Assembly: GCF_030817275.1 (NCBI RefSeq)
Contig: NZ_JAUSZD010000002.1
Span: 3,472,001-3,536,000 of the forward strand
DNA: 64,000 nt
Source: Paenibacillus sp. V4I7
GTDB lineage: Bacteria; Bacillota; Bacilli; Paenibacillales; NBRC-103111
Direction of reading: 5' to 3'
The translations under genes and the position numbers were made by a program. Shown here piece after piece: positions 17,021 through 25,151 of this stretch (its first letter is position 1; the number at the start of each line of letters is the position of its first letter). Under the pieces are notes generated by a model. It worked only from the letters and a program-made list of their open reading frames with translations, had not been told where the DNA came from and ran no database searches.

Positions 17021-17751
17021 TGTACAATGCCTCCGCTCGCCGCTGCTTTCTTAATCTCTATACGCTGATTAAGCTCACGGATTGCATCACCGATACCGCC
17101 TACTTGATCTATCAATCCATACTTAACAGCGTCTATACCAATGACTGTTGTCCCAATATCCCTTGTCAACTCCCCAGTCTTAAACATCAACTCTTTAAAC
17201 TTTTCTTCTGTTACATTAGAGTGCTTCGTAACAAACCGCACAACACGTTCCTGCATTTTATCCAAATATTCAAATGTTTGTGGGACTCCAATAATTAAAC
17301 CATTTAAACGAATTGGGTGAATTGTCATCGTTGCCGTTTCAGCAATAATCGAGTAGTCCGCTGATACTGCGATAGGAACACCAATACTATGTCCGCCACC
17401 AAGTACCAAAGCAATGGAAGGCTTCGATAGTGTTGCCACCATCTCTGCGATGGCAAGTCCTGCTTCTACATCTCCCCCTACCGTATTTAAAATAATCATA
17501 ACGCCTTCAATCTTCGGATTCTGCTCTGCGGCGACTAATTGCGGAATTAGGTGCTCATATTTGGTCGTTTTATTCTGGGGAGGGAGAACAATATGTCCTT
17601 CCACTTGTCCAATAATGGTGAGGCAGAAAATATTAGATTCGCCAGAAAGTGTATTCGTTTGACCTAACTGTTGAATGTTTTCGAGAACTGCGTTTTTCTT
17701 ACCTTCTTCAGTTATTGGTTCTTGTTGTTTCGGTCCTGTGGGTTCTGCCAC
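17017..17751 (-). CDS. tepA: ClpP-like protease TepA (YmfB)
   Basis: 244 aa member of the ClpP/crotonase fold. The catalytic Ser is in [12 protein letters not shown] and the His in [10 protein letters not shown]. It was first described as translocation-enhancing protein and has later been tied to germination and breakdown of small acid-soluble spore proteins in B. subtilis. A sigma-G-like promoter (17851-17880) and the neighbours ylzJ and spoIIIE fit a spore role. GTG at 17751 after GAAGGGGG. The N-terminal about 40 residues (Gln/Glu-rich) precede the protease core, without a signal peptide. Confidence 0.88.
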   Translation of the reverse strand: MAEPTGPKQQEPITEEGKKNAVLENIQQLGQTNTLSGESNIFCLTIIGQVEGHIVLPPQNKTTKYEHLIPQLVAAEQNPKIEGVMIILNTVGGDVEAGLAIAEMVATLSKPSIALVLGGGHSIGVPIAVSADYSIIAETATMTIHPIRLNGLIIGVPQTFEYLDKMQERVVRFVTKHSNVTEEKFKELMFKTGELTRDIGTTVIGIDAVKYGLIDQVGGIGDAIRELNQRIEIKKAAASGGIVQ

Positions 17752-17850
17752 TGAAAATCCCCCTTCGAGTTTTGCTTTTGCAAAAACAGCTTTGTAAGCT
17801 TAAACTGCATTGTGCTAGCAAACTTTGCATGTACGGTTCATAATCTCCCA

Positions 17851-17880
17851 TAGTATGAATAAATTTGCGTACTTTCATGC
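17851..17880 (-). promoter_or_regulatory. Sigma-G-like promoter of tepA-ylzJ
   Basis: Minus-strand GCATG (17876-17880, preceded by T), 18 bases, CATACTA (17851-17857). The -10 is a perfect sigma-G match and GCATG fits the gMATR -35 core. About 95 bases upstream of the tepA GTG. Confidence 0.65.
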
Positions 17881-17907
17881 ATTCGCACCCTGCGGACTAG
17901 AAGAAAA

Positions 17908-17937
17908 AAAGCTCCCTCCAGTGATGGAGAGAGCTTT
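17908..17937 (-). terminator. Terminator after rnjB
   Basis: Stem AAAGCTC-C-CTCCA/TGGAG-A-GAGCTTT, tetraloop, followed on the minus strand by a run of T (TTTTTTTCTTC). Confidence 0.92.
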
Positions 17938-17973
17938 TACTTATTTGCATAGGTTCAAGTGACTTGTTCGAGC

Positions 17974-19650
17974 CTAGACTTCCATGATAATAGGAAGGAT
18001 CATCGGTCTTCTTCTGGTTTGTTCATATAAAAAGCGTCCGAGAACATCTTTCACATTTGTTTTTAAAGATGCCCACTCATTTACATTTTCATTCATTAAT
18101 TTCGTTAACGTATTCGTTACGATACGATTAGCTTCTTCCAAGAGACCCTCAGATTCACGTACATACACGAATCCGCGAGAAATAATATCTGGTCCAGATA
18201 AAATTTTGCCATCTTGTTTGCTGAGTGTAACTACGACCACAAGGATTCCGTCCTGAGACAGTAATTTACGGTCACGCAACACAATGTTGCCTACATCTCC
18301 AACACCCAGTCCATCAATCAGAATGTTGCCGCTTTGAACTTTAGATCCTTTGCGAGCAACGCCATTTTGAATTTCTACCGTGTCACCGATATCGCACATA
18401 AATATATCTTCTTTAGGAATGCCGACAGACTCGGCTAGGATGGCATGTTGACGCAGCATGCGATATTCGCCATGAATCGGAATAAAGTACTTAGGCTTCA
18501 TAAGATTGAGCATTAATTTCAATTCTTCTTGACTACCGTGACCTGATACGTGTACGCCAGTAACAGAACCTGGACCGTAAATCACATTAGCGCCAATACG
18601 GAATAACTCATCTACGGTACGGCCTACATAACGCTCATTCCCCGGAATTGGAGTTGCCGCAATAATAACCGTATCACCAGGTAAAATATCAATTTTACGA
18701 TGGGTTGAACGTGCCATTCTTGTAAGAGCCGACATCGGCTCTCCTTGGCTTCCTGTGGAAAGAATGACAACGCGATCAGCGGCAAGCTTGTTAACTTCCT
18801 CTGGCTCAATTAGCATGCCATCCGGAATGTGCAAGTACCCTAGCTCGCTAGCGATCGAAACCACGTTAACCATACTGCGACCGATTACTGTTACTTTGCG
18901 ATTTGTTGCTGCGGCTGCATCAAACACCTGTTGAACACGGTGAATGTTGGATGCAAATGTCGCAATAACAACTCTTTGCTTAGCTTTACGGAACACTTCT
19001 TCAATTTCAACCCCAACACTGCGCTCAGAACCTGTGTAACCAGGGCGTTCTGCATTTGTGCTGTCGGAAAGCAAGGCAAGTACGCCTTTCTTCCCAATCT
19101 CTGCCATACGATGCAAGTCCGCATATTGATCATTTACAGGAGTTTGATCGAACTTAAAGTCTCCTGTATGAACAACAACACCTTCCGGTGTATCTAAAGC
19201 GACACCCACAGAATCAGGAATACTATGATTGGTTTTGAAGAATGTTGCAGTAAGAACGCCTAAGGATAGAACGGATTCCGAATTAATGAGGATCCGATTC
19301 GTAGTACCAAGTAAATTTGCTTCCTTCAGCTTAGCTTCGATAAGTCCCATTGTAAGCTTAGTTGCATAAAGTGGAACGTTAAGATGCTTAAGTACATAAG
19401 GTAAGCCGCCAATATGATCTTCGTGGCCGTGAGTGATGATAATGCCGCGCACTTTATCCCGATTCTCCGTTAGATATCCAATGTCTGGAATCACGATGTC
19501 GATTCCAAGCATGTCCTCCTCTGGAAATTTCAAACCACTATCAATGACGATGATATCGTTCGCATACTGAACGCAATACATATTTTTTCCGATTTCGCCC
19601 ACGCCGCCAAGAGCGAAGATCAAAAGTTTATCAATATTTTTTTTGGACAA
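17974..19650 (-). CDS. rnjB: Ribonuclease J
   Basis: 558 aa metallo-beta-lactamase/beta-CASP ribonuclease with 5'-3' exonuclease and endonuclease activity. Zinc motif ITHGHEDHIGGLPYVL near residue 75, further motifs HTGDFKFDQTPV, SDSTNAERPGYTGSE, and the beta-CASP HVSGHGSQEEL and IHGEYRML. Start is TTG at 19650 giving MSKKNIDKLLIFALGGVGEIG, eight bases after GAAGGAGGT; the longer frame to 19716 begins at the inferred transcript start. Synteny after dapA matches B. subtilis rnjB (ymfA); whether it behaves as J1 or J2 cannot be told. Own promoter and terminator. Confidence 0.93.
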   Translation of the reverse strand: MSKKNIDKLLIFALGGVGEIGKNMYCVQYANDIIVIDSGLKFPEEDMLGIDIVIPDIGYLTENRDKVRGIIITHGHEDHIGGLPYVLKHLNVPLYATKLTMGLIEAKLKEANLLGTTNRILINSESVLSLGVLTATFFKTNHSIPDSVGVALDTPEGVVVHTGDFKFDQTPVNDQYADLHRMAEIGKKGVLALLSDSTNAERPGYTGSERSVGVEIEEVFRKAKQRVVIATFASNIHRVQQVFDAAAATNRKVTVIGRSMVNVVSIASELGYLHIPDGMLIEPEEVNKLAADRVVILSTGSQGEPMSALTRMARSTHRKIDILPGDTVIIAATPIPGNERYVGRTVDELFRIGANVIYGPGSVTGVHVSGHGSQEELKLMLNLMKPKYFIPIHGEYRMLRQHAILAESVGIPKEDIFMCDIGDTVEIQNGVARKGSKVQSGNILIDGLGVGDVGNIVLRDRKLLSQDGILVVVVTLSKQDGKILSGPDIISRGFVYVRESEGLLEEANRIVTNTLTKLMNENVNEWASLKTNVKDVLGRFLYEQTRRRPMILPIIMEV

Positions 19651-19718
19651 GAATATACCTCCTTCTAAGATTGGACGACGAATTTTAAATGAAAAAACCG
19701 AACTAGTCACTTGCAACC

Positions 19719-19748
19719 ATTATACATGAAAAAAAACAACAAATACAA
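19719..19748 (-). promoter_or_regulatory. Sigma-A promoter of rnjB
   Basis: Minus-strand TTGTAT (19743-19748), 18 bases, TATAAT (19719-19724) with an extended TG upstream of the -10. Gives a leader of about 60 nt. Confidence 0.7.
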
Positions 19749-19785
19749 GTTAATACCTATTACTTTAGATTTCCCAAAAAAAGAA

Positions 19786-19808
19786 AACCGATGCCGGAAG
19801 CACCGATT
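19786..19808 (-). terminator. Terminator after dapA
   Basis: Nine-bp stem AATCGGTGC/GCATCGGTT (two G-U pairs) with loop TTCCG on the minus strand, followed by TTCTTTTTTT. Ends the dpaA-dapA operon. Confidence 0.85.
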
Positions 19809-19820
19809 CATTAGGCGTTA

Positions 19821-20684
19821 TCATACAAAAAGTGATTGGATGAATTGTCCTTCTTGCTCGGATACACGAACTAACGGAAGTCTTACGCCTCCAGTTTGAA
19901 TGCCTTTCAATGCAAGAGCATGTTTAATTGGAGCAGGACTCGGTACACGGAAAATGCCAGTAAAAACAGGATGAAGCTTACGATGAAGTTCTGCCGCTTG
20001 CTGAGTGTTACCATCTAAATAATACTTTATCATAGATTGCATTTCTTTTCCAATCACATGACTAGCAACACTAATAATTCCCTGACATCCTACCGCTAGA
20101 GCAGGCAGCGCACTGCTGTCATCCCCGCTATACACAAGGAAATTAGGAGCTGCATCATTAAGTATACGTGTCAATTGATCCGTGTTAGCGCAATCTTTGG
20201 TAGCCACGATATTCGAAATTTGGGATAGACGAATAGTTGTCTCCGCATCCAAATTCACCCCTGTGCGTCCCGGTACATTATAGAGCATAATCGAAATCTG
20301 AACAGACTCAGCTACTGCTTTAAAATGCTGGTACAACCCTTCTTGGGAAGGGCGGTTATAATAAGGAGCTACGATCAGTAAAGCATCGACTCCAAGTTTC
20401 TCAACTTTTTGGGAAAAATGAATAGTGTGCACAGTGTCATTACTTCCAGTACCTGCAATGATCTTGCAGCGCCCCCTGGCATAACGAACGGATAGTTCGA
20501 TAAGCTTCAGCTTCTCATCGTCTGTTAATGTTGGTGCCTCACCGGTCGTGCCACAAATAACAAGGCTATCGGACTGCTGTTCTTCGATCAAATAGTTAAT
20601 TAATGGTTCCACTTGCTCCCAGTTCACCTGTAAGTTCTCGTCAAAAGGAGTGACCATAGCTGTAATTACTCTTCCAAAATCCAA
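19821..20684 (-). CDS. dapA: 4-Hydroxy-tetrahydrodipicolinate synthase
   Basis: 287 aa TIM-barrel aldolase that condenses pyruvate with aspartate semialdehyde, giving the precursor of both lysine/diaminopimelate and dipicolinate. Motifs: CGTTGEAPTLTDDEK (Thr-Thr pair), LYNVPGRTGV (Tyr), and the Schiff-base Lys in IVATKDCAN. Last gene of dpaA-dpaB-asd-dapG-dapA; the arrangement couples spore dipicolinate synthesis to its substrate supply. 25-base gap from dapG, with AGGAGGTATAACG before ATG 20684. Confidence 0.95.
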   Translation of the reverse strand: MDFGRVITAMVTPFDENLQVNWEQVEPLINYLIEEQQSDSLVICGTTGEAPTLTDDEKLKLIELSVRYARGRCKIIAGTGSNDTVHTIHFSQKVEKLGVDALLIVAPYYNRPSQEGLYQHFKAVAESVQISIMLYNVPGRTGVNLDAETTIRLSQISNIVATKDCANTDQLTRILNDAAPNFLVYSGDDSSALPALAVGCQGIISVASHVIGKEMQSMIKYYLDGNTQQAAELHRKLHPVFTGIFRVPSPAPIKHALALKGIQTGGVRLPLVRVSEQEGQFIQSLFV

Positions 20685-20709
20685 CGTTATACCTCCTCAA
20701 TCTCACATT

Positions 20710-21927
20710 TCACTTATATAAATTGAACTTATGATGTAGTGCCCTAACTGATTTAATCATATCAATACCATGGACAAGCACCCAAATCGTTGTATTAGAG
20801 TCGGCTGATTGAAGGATACGTATATCCTCTACCGTTAATGCCTCAACAATTTGCGCCATAATACCTGGCACTCCGTTCATACCGCCGCCGATCACTGAAA
20901 CTTTTGCACACCCACTCACGGCCTTAGGATCATAGCCTTGACTTCTGAGCAGTTTTAGAGCGCGTTCCGCTTCATGATCGAACACCGTATAAACGACTCC
21001 CGATGGATTGACGTTTATAAAATCAACACTAATCTGATGCAGCGCCATCGTTTTAAATACACGAAGCTGAAGATCGAATTGACCTTCAACCGCAGCAACA
21101 TGAATTTGAGTAATGTTCGTAAAATGGGCAATTCCTGTAACGAATCGATCCTTCACTTGACTAATATCCGTAGGGCTACTGTCTGAGAATGTTACCAACG
21201 TTCCTTCTTCTTTGGAAAACGTAGATCGCACGCGAATCGGAATATTAGCCTGCATGGCTACTTCTACCGCGCGTGGATGTATCACCTTAGCACCGTTATG
21301 TGCCATATTGCAGATTTCAGCGAAGCTTACGCGAACTAACGGTTTAGCATCCTCAACGATCCGTGGATCCGCTGTCAATATCCCGTTGACATCCGTGAAA
21401 ATATCTACAATTTCAGCTTTAAGGGCAGCCCCAAGAGCAGTAGCCGATGTATCACTACCCCCGCGCCCTAATGTGGTTAGTTCGTCTTGGCTTGTTTTAC
21501 CTTGAAATCCGGTAACAATGACTACCTTATCTTGCTCCAACAATTCAAGAATCCGGTTGGGCTGCATAGCTACTATTTGGGCATTACCGTGAACATCATT
21601 CGTAAGAATACCAGCTTGCCCACCTGTCAAAACCGTAGAGCTAATACCTGTTGCCTGTAATAAGCTGCACAAATGTACCGCAGATATTAACTCTCCGCAG
21701 CCCATTAACATATCGAGTTCCCGGGCTGGCAGCCCCTCCCCGTTCTTGCGAACGAGGTCTAAGAGCGTGTCAGTCGCATAGGGTTCTCCTTTTCTTCCCA
21801 TCGCAGATACAACAACAACCAATTTATAATGATTGATAAGTGCGTCTTGAATGTGTCCAATAACGTGTTCTCTGGCATGAGCGGTAGAAAGCGAAGTGCC
21901 TCCAAATTTTTGTACAAGGATTCGCAT
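20710..21927 (-). CDS. dapG: Aspartate kinase I (DapG type)
   Basis: 405 aa amino-acid kinase with KFGGTSLS at residue 7, GRGGSDTSATALGAAL, and two C-terminal ACT domains. Phosphorylates aspartate, first step to diaminopimelate, lysine and dipicolinate. In B. subtilis this locus encodes the diaminopimelate-sensitive isozyme I, and synteny argues for the same here; sensitivity cannot be read from sequence. No internal start for a separate beta subunit was examined. Lies between asd and dapA in the sporulation-linked operon. Confidence 0.93.
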   Translation of the reverse strand: MRILVQKFGGTSLSTAHAREHVIGHIQDALINHYKLVVVVSAMGRKGEPYATDTLLDLVRKNGEGLPARELDMLMGCGELISAVHLCSLLQATGISSTVLTGGQAGILTNDVHGNAQIVAMQPNRILELLEQDKVVIVTGFQGKTSQDELTTLGRGGSDTSATALGAALKAEIVDIFTDVNGILTADPRIVEDAKPLVRVSFAEICNMAHNGAKVIHPRAVEVAMQANIPIRVRSTFSKEEGTLVTFSDSSPTDISQVKDRFVTGIAHFTNITQIHVAAVEGQFDLQLRVFKTMALHQISVDFINVNPSGVVYTVFDHEAERALKLLRSQGYDPKAVSGCAKVSVIGGGMNGVPGIMAQIVEALTVEDIRILQSADSNTTIWVLVHGIDMIKSVRALHHKFNLYK

Positions 21928-21978
21928 GAGTTTCCCCCATATTCACTGCATGATGATTACCGCAGTCATACTTGCCGA

Positions 21979-23016
21979 TTATTGTTCTATAGCAATATAT
22001 TCAGCAATTTGTACAGCATTCCAAGCAGCACCTTTAAGCAGATTGTCAGAAACAATCCACATATTTAGCGCTTTCGGATTACTCAAATCACGGCGTACAC
22101 GACCAACGAAAGTTTCCAGTTTACCCGCTGCATCTGTAGCAAGTGGATATTGCTGCTCAGCCGGATTGTCAACTAGAACAATACCAGGGGCATTAGCAAG
22201 TAACATCTTCACTTCTTCTACGTCGAAATCTTCTTTTAATTCAACATAGACAGACTCAGAATGACCATAAACAACCGGAATACGAACGCATGTAGCTGTA
22301 ACTTCAATGGACTCATCGCCCATAATTTTTTTCGTTTCAAGAATCATTTTCATTTCTTCATTGGTAAAACCGTTATCGAGGAACTTATCGATTTGCGGAA
22401 TCGCATTGAAGGCGATTTGATGTTTTACTGGCAAAGAACCAACCGGCAATATATCCGGATTCACATCATTTCCTTCAAGCACTTCTTTCGATTGTCTCAA
22501 CATTTCGTTAATCGCTTTAGCACCAGCTCCAGAAACAGCTTGGTACGTAGATACGATGATACGGGAAATCCCATATCGATCATATAAAGGCTTAAGTGCA
22601 GCTACCATTTGGATCGTGGAACAATTCGGATTGGCAATAATGCCTTTGTGCTCGTTAATTTTCTCGACATTTACCTCAGGTACCACAAGTGGTGTTTCAG
22701 GATCCATGCGGTATGCACTCGTATTATCGATACAGATCGTCCCCGCCTTAACCGCGTGAGGAGCCAATGCCTTCGTAACATCGCCTCCAGCACTAAATAA
22801 AGCTATATCAACGCCTTGAAAGCTTTCCGGTGTCGCTTCTTGAACGGTTACTTCTTGACCTTTGAAAGAAAGCTTTACGCCCGCTGAACGAGCGGAAGAT
22901 AGTAATTTCAATTCCTTGATGGGGAAATTCCGTTCTTCCAATAGACGGATAATTTGTTCTCCTACTGCGCCTGTAGCGCCTACGACTGCAACGTTAAAAA
23001 GCTTCTGGTTCGACAT
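21979..23016 (-). CDS. asd: Aspartate-semialdehyde dehydrogenase
   Basis: 345 aa. Reduces aspartyl phosphate to aspartate semialdehyde with NADPH. N-terminal NADP motif VVGATGAVGEQIIRLLEERNFP, catalytic Cys in ANPNCSTIQM, and the substrate region YQAVSGAGAKAI. ATG at 23016 (MSNQKLFNVAVVGATG) after GGGGAGAG is preferred over the codon at 23037. It sits 37 bases after dpaB and feeds DapA in the same operon. Confidence 0.95.
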   Translation of the reverse strand: MSNQKLFNVAVVGATGAVGEQIIRLLEERNFPIKELKLLSSARSAGVKLSFKGQEVTVQEATPESFQGVDIALFSAGGDVTKALAPHAVKAGTICIDNTSAYRMDPETPLVVPEVNVEKINEHKGIIANPNCSTIQMVAALKPLYDRYGISRIIVSTYQAVSGAGAKAINEMLRQSKEVLEGNDVNPDILPVGSLPVKHQIAFNAIPQIDKFLDNGFTNEEMKMILETKKIMGDESIEVTATCVRIPVVYGHSESVYVELKEDFDVEEVKMLLANAPGIVLVDNPAEQQYPLATDAAGKLETFVGRVRRDLSNPKALNMWIVSDNLLKGAAWNAVQIAEYIAIEQ

Positions 23017-23052
23017 GAGCTGGACTCTCCCCTTCAAGATGTTATATATGAA

Positions 23053-23646
23053 TTAGTATAGAAATCTCTCAATAATCATGGGCTGCAATTGCTTACCTTC
23101 AAGAGCAGCTTCACAGGCTTCCATAATCAAGTCCATTCGAGCTACCAACGAATTTGGCTTCGCTCCAGGTGCATCTTGACCATAGGGCACAAAATAAATG
23201 TTTTTGGTAATGAGAAGCTTTGCAATATTCATCGCGTTTAAACCCAGCCCATCATTGGTCGAAATCGCTAAAACTAGCGGCCGCAAATTTCTCATTTGCG
23301 CTTTTGCTGCCATAAGTACTGGACTCTCTGTCATTGCATTTGCTAGCTTGCTAGTCGTGTTCCCTGTGCATGGTGCAATAACCATCACATCAAGCAGCTT
23401 GGATGGACCTAGAGGCTCTGCAGCTACAATAGTAGATATAATTTCGTTCCCTGTAATATCCTTAATCTGTTGCTGCCAGTCATCTGATTTGCCAAAACGT
23501 GTGTCGGTGGTCATGACTGTATTCGATACAATCGGAATGACACGTGCACCTGCATCTACAAATCTCTTAATCTGCGGCATGACTTCTTCCAACGTACAGT
23601 GAGAACCAGTTAAAGCATATCCGACTGTTTTCCCTTGCCAATTCAT
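23053..23646 (-). CDS. dpaB: Dipicolinate synthase subunit B
   Basis: 197 aa flavoprotein-like subunit (GKTVGYALTGSHCTLEEVMPQIKRF; VMVIAPCTGNTTSKLANAM) of the HFCD/Dfp flavin fold. With DpaA it oxidises dihydrodipicolinate (or its hydroxy precursor) to dipicolinic acid in the mother cell, which then loads the spore core. Overlaps dpaA by four bases. Equivalent to B. subtilis spoVFB. Confidence 0.95.
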   Translation of the reverse strand: MNWQGKTVGYALTGSHCTLEEVMPQIKRFVDAGARVIPIVSNTVMTTDTRFGKSDDWQQQIKDITGNEIISTIVAAEPLGPSKLLDVMVIAPCTGNTTSKLANAMTESPVLMAAKAQMRNLRPLVLAISTNDGLGLNAMNIAKLLITKNIYFVPYGQDAPGAKPNSLVARMDLIMEACEAALEGKQLQPMIIERFLY

Positions 23647-24542
23647 TCCACATCGCTCCTGTCTTTGAAGTCTTCCACGATCAGCTGACTGAGTGTGTTT
23701 GCCATGATGCGGCCAGCTGTTTTGGGGGCGACGATGCCAGGTAAACCGGGCGCTAGCATCGCTTTGATGCCTCTTTTCTCGGCAAATCGGAAGTCCGTTC
23801 CACCGGGTTTAGAGGCCAAATCGATGATGAGCGCGCGATGTGGGATATTAGTAATAACTTGCGCTGTGACTATCATAGTCGGAATTGTGTTAAAAAGCAA
23901 GTCAATATTCCCCACTTCCGGGTACAGGTCCTTTGTATAAAAAGGCTGAAAACCCATCTCCCACGCCCTTGCAAAATGCTCCGGTTTCCTCACGCCAACC
24001 TTCACGGTTGCCCCTAATCCCTGCAAAGTTTTGGCCATTGTAAACCCTGTACGACCAAAACCTAAAACCATACTGACTGAACCATGGATGGTAATATCGG
24101 TGTTCTGGATCGCCATCATGAGCGCTCCCTCAGCAGTCGGAATGGAGTTATAAATCGCAATATCATCACGCTCGAATAACTCCACTACCTCAATCCCATG
24201 TGATGCACAAAGCTTTTTCAGAAAGCTTTTGGCCATTCCTGTATACACTTTGGCATGCTTTGGCAGTGATGACATAAGATCGTCCGTCAGTCTCATCTCT
24301 TCACTCGAGAATATAGATTCCACTTGTCCCGAATCATCCGTACCAACAGCAGGTAAAATAAGTACATCTACGGTTTGAAACAGCAAGGGATCGAGTTTAG
24401 CATTTAAAACACCGCTAAATTGCCTCCCTAAATTGTCAAAGCCGATTAATATCACCGTAGCATCAAGTTCAGTAAATTTCTGAATTACTTCAAGCTGCCG
24501 GGCGTCTCCACCCATAATAGCAACCGAAATCCCAGTGAGCAT
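23643..24542 (-). CDS. dpaA: Dipicolinate synthase subunit A
   Basis: 299 aa NAD(P)-binding subunit: N-terminal segment MLTGISVAIMGGDARQLEVIQKF and a Rossmann motif VLGFGRTGFTMAKTLQGLGATVKVG near residue 155. Catalytic partner of DpaB for dipicolinate synthesis, required for spore heat resistance. First gene of a five-gene operon behind a sigma-K promoter that matches consensus. Equivalent to B. subtilis spoVFA. Confidence 0.96.
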   Translation of the reverse strand: MLTGISVAIMGGDARQLEVIQKFTELDATVILIGFDNLGRQFSGVLNAKLDPLLFQTVDVLILPAVGTDDSGQVESIFSSEEMRLTDDLMSSLPKHAKVYTGMAKSFLKKLCASHGIEVVELFERDDIAIYNSIPTAEGALMMAIQNTDITIHGSVSMVLGFGRTGFTMAKTLQGLGATVKVGVRKPEHFARAWEMGFQPFYTKDLYPEVGNIDLLFNTIPTMIVTAQVITNIPHRALIIDLASKPGGTDFRFAEKRGIKAMLAPGLPGIVAPKTAGRIMANTLSQLIVEDFKDRSDVE

Positions 24543-24576
24543 TCTTACACCTCTTTCTCGGTCCGTTTCGATACGT

Positions 24577-24604
24577 TATAGTATGCGTTCGCCTAAGGAT
24601 GGGT
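24577..24604 (-). promoter_or_regulatory. Sigma-K promoter of dpaA-dpaB-asd-dapG-dapA
   Basis: Minus strand reads AC (24603-24604), 16 bases, then GCATACTATA (24586-24577), matching the sigma-K consensus AC-N16-gCATAnnnTA at every fixed position. spoVF is a known sigma-K target in B. subtilis. Confidence 0.85.
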
Positions 24605-24637
24605 GACTTTTCGTGCTCAGTTCGTTGGAAAACAAAA

Positions 24638-24664
24638 AGAACCCCTTCAATTGGAAGGGGTTCT
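24638..24664 (-). terminator. Terminator after dut
   Basis: Eleven-bp stem AGAACCCCTTC/GAAGGGGTTCT, five-base loop, followed on the minus strand by TTTTGTTTT. Separates dut from the sigma-K operon. Confidence 0.92.
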
Positions 24665-24695
24665 CGCATTTATGCTTACGTATGTAGAAGGTCTA

Positions 24696-25151
24696 TTACC
24701 GTCCTGTATGGCCGAAACCGCCTGATCCTCGCTCCGTCTCCGTTAATTCCGAAACCTCATTGAGCTGGATCTGTGGCACAAGCTGGAATACCATCTGCGC
24801 AATTCGCTCATTCCGCTGAATGGTGAACGGCTCCTGCCCATGATTAATCAGCAGCACTTTCACTTCCCCGCGGTAGTCGGCATCAATTGTTCCCGGTGAA
24901 TTCAGTGTTGTGATGCCATGCTTGTAGGCAAGCCCGCTCCTCGGACGGATCTGAGCTTCAAGCTCAGGCGGCATGCTGAGTGCAAAGCCTGTCGGGATGA
25001 GTTGACGCTCACCCGGACCTAGCACTATCGGCTCGCTTACTGCAGCATGAAGATCGAAGCCACTTGCAGCAGCGGACATTTTCTGAGGCAGAAGGATATC
25101 CTCTTGTCCGGATACCCGTTTAATTTGAACATCAAAGTTAGAGAGAGACAA
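24696..25151 (-). CDS. dut: dUTP diphosphatase
   Basis: 151 aa trimeric-type dUTPase: conserved motifs SGFDLHAA (I), RPRSGLAYKHG (II), NSPGTIDADYRGEV (III), ERIAQMVF (IV) and RGSGGFGHTGR (V). Hydrolyses dUTP to dUMP, keeping uracil out of DNA and supplying thymidylate synthesis. TTG start at 25151 after AGGAGGGATCAGC; it overlaps the end of mlpA by 14 bases. In B. subtilis the gene after mlpA is ymxH, so this is a local difference of gene content. Confidence 0.95.
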   Translation of the reverse strand: MSLSNFDVQIKRVSGQEDILLPQKMSAAASGFDLHAAVSEPIVLGPGERQLIPTGFALSMPPELEAQIRPRSGLAYKHGITTLNSPGTIDADYRGEVKVLLINHGQEPFTIQRNERIAQMVFQLVPQIQLNEVSELTETERGSGGFGHTGR

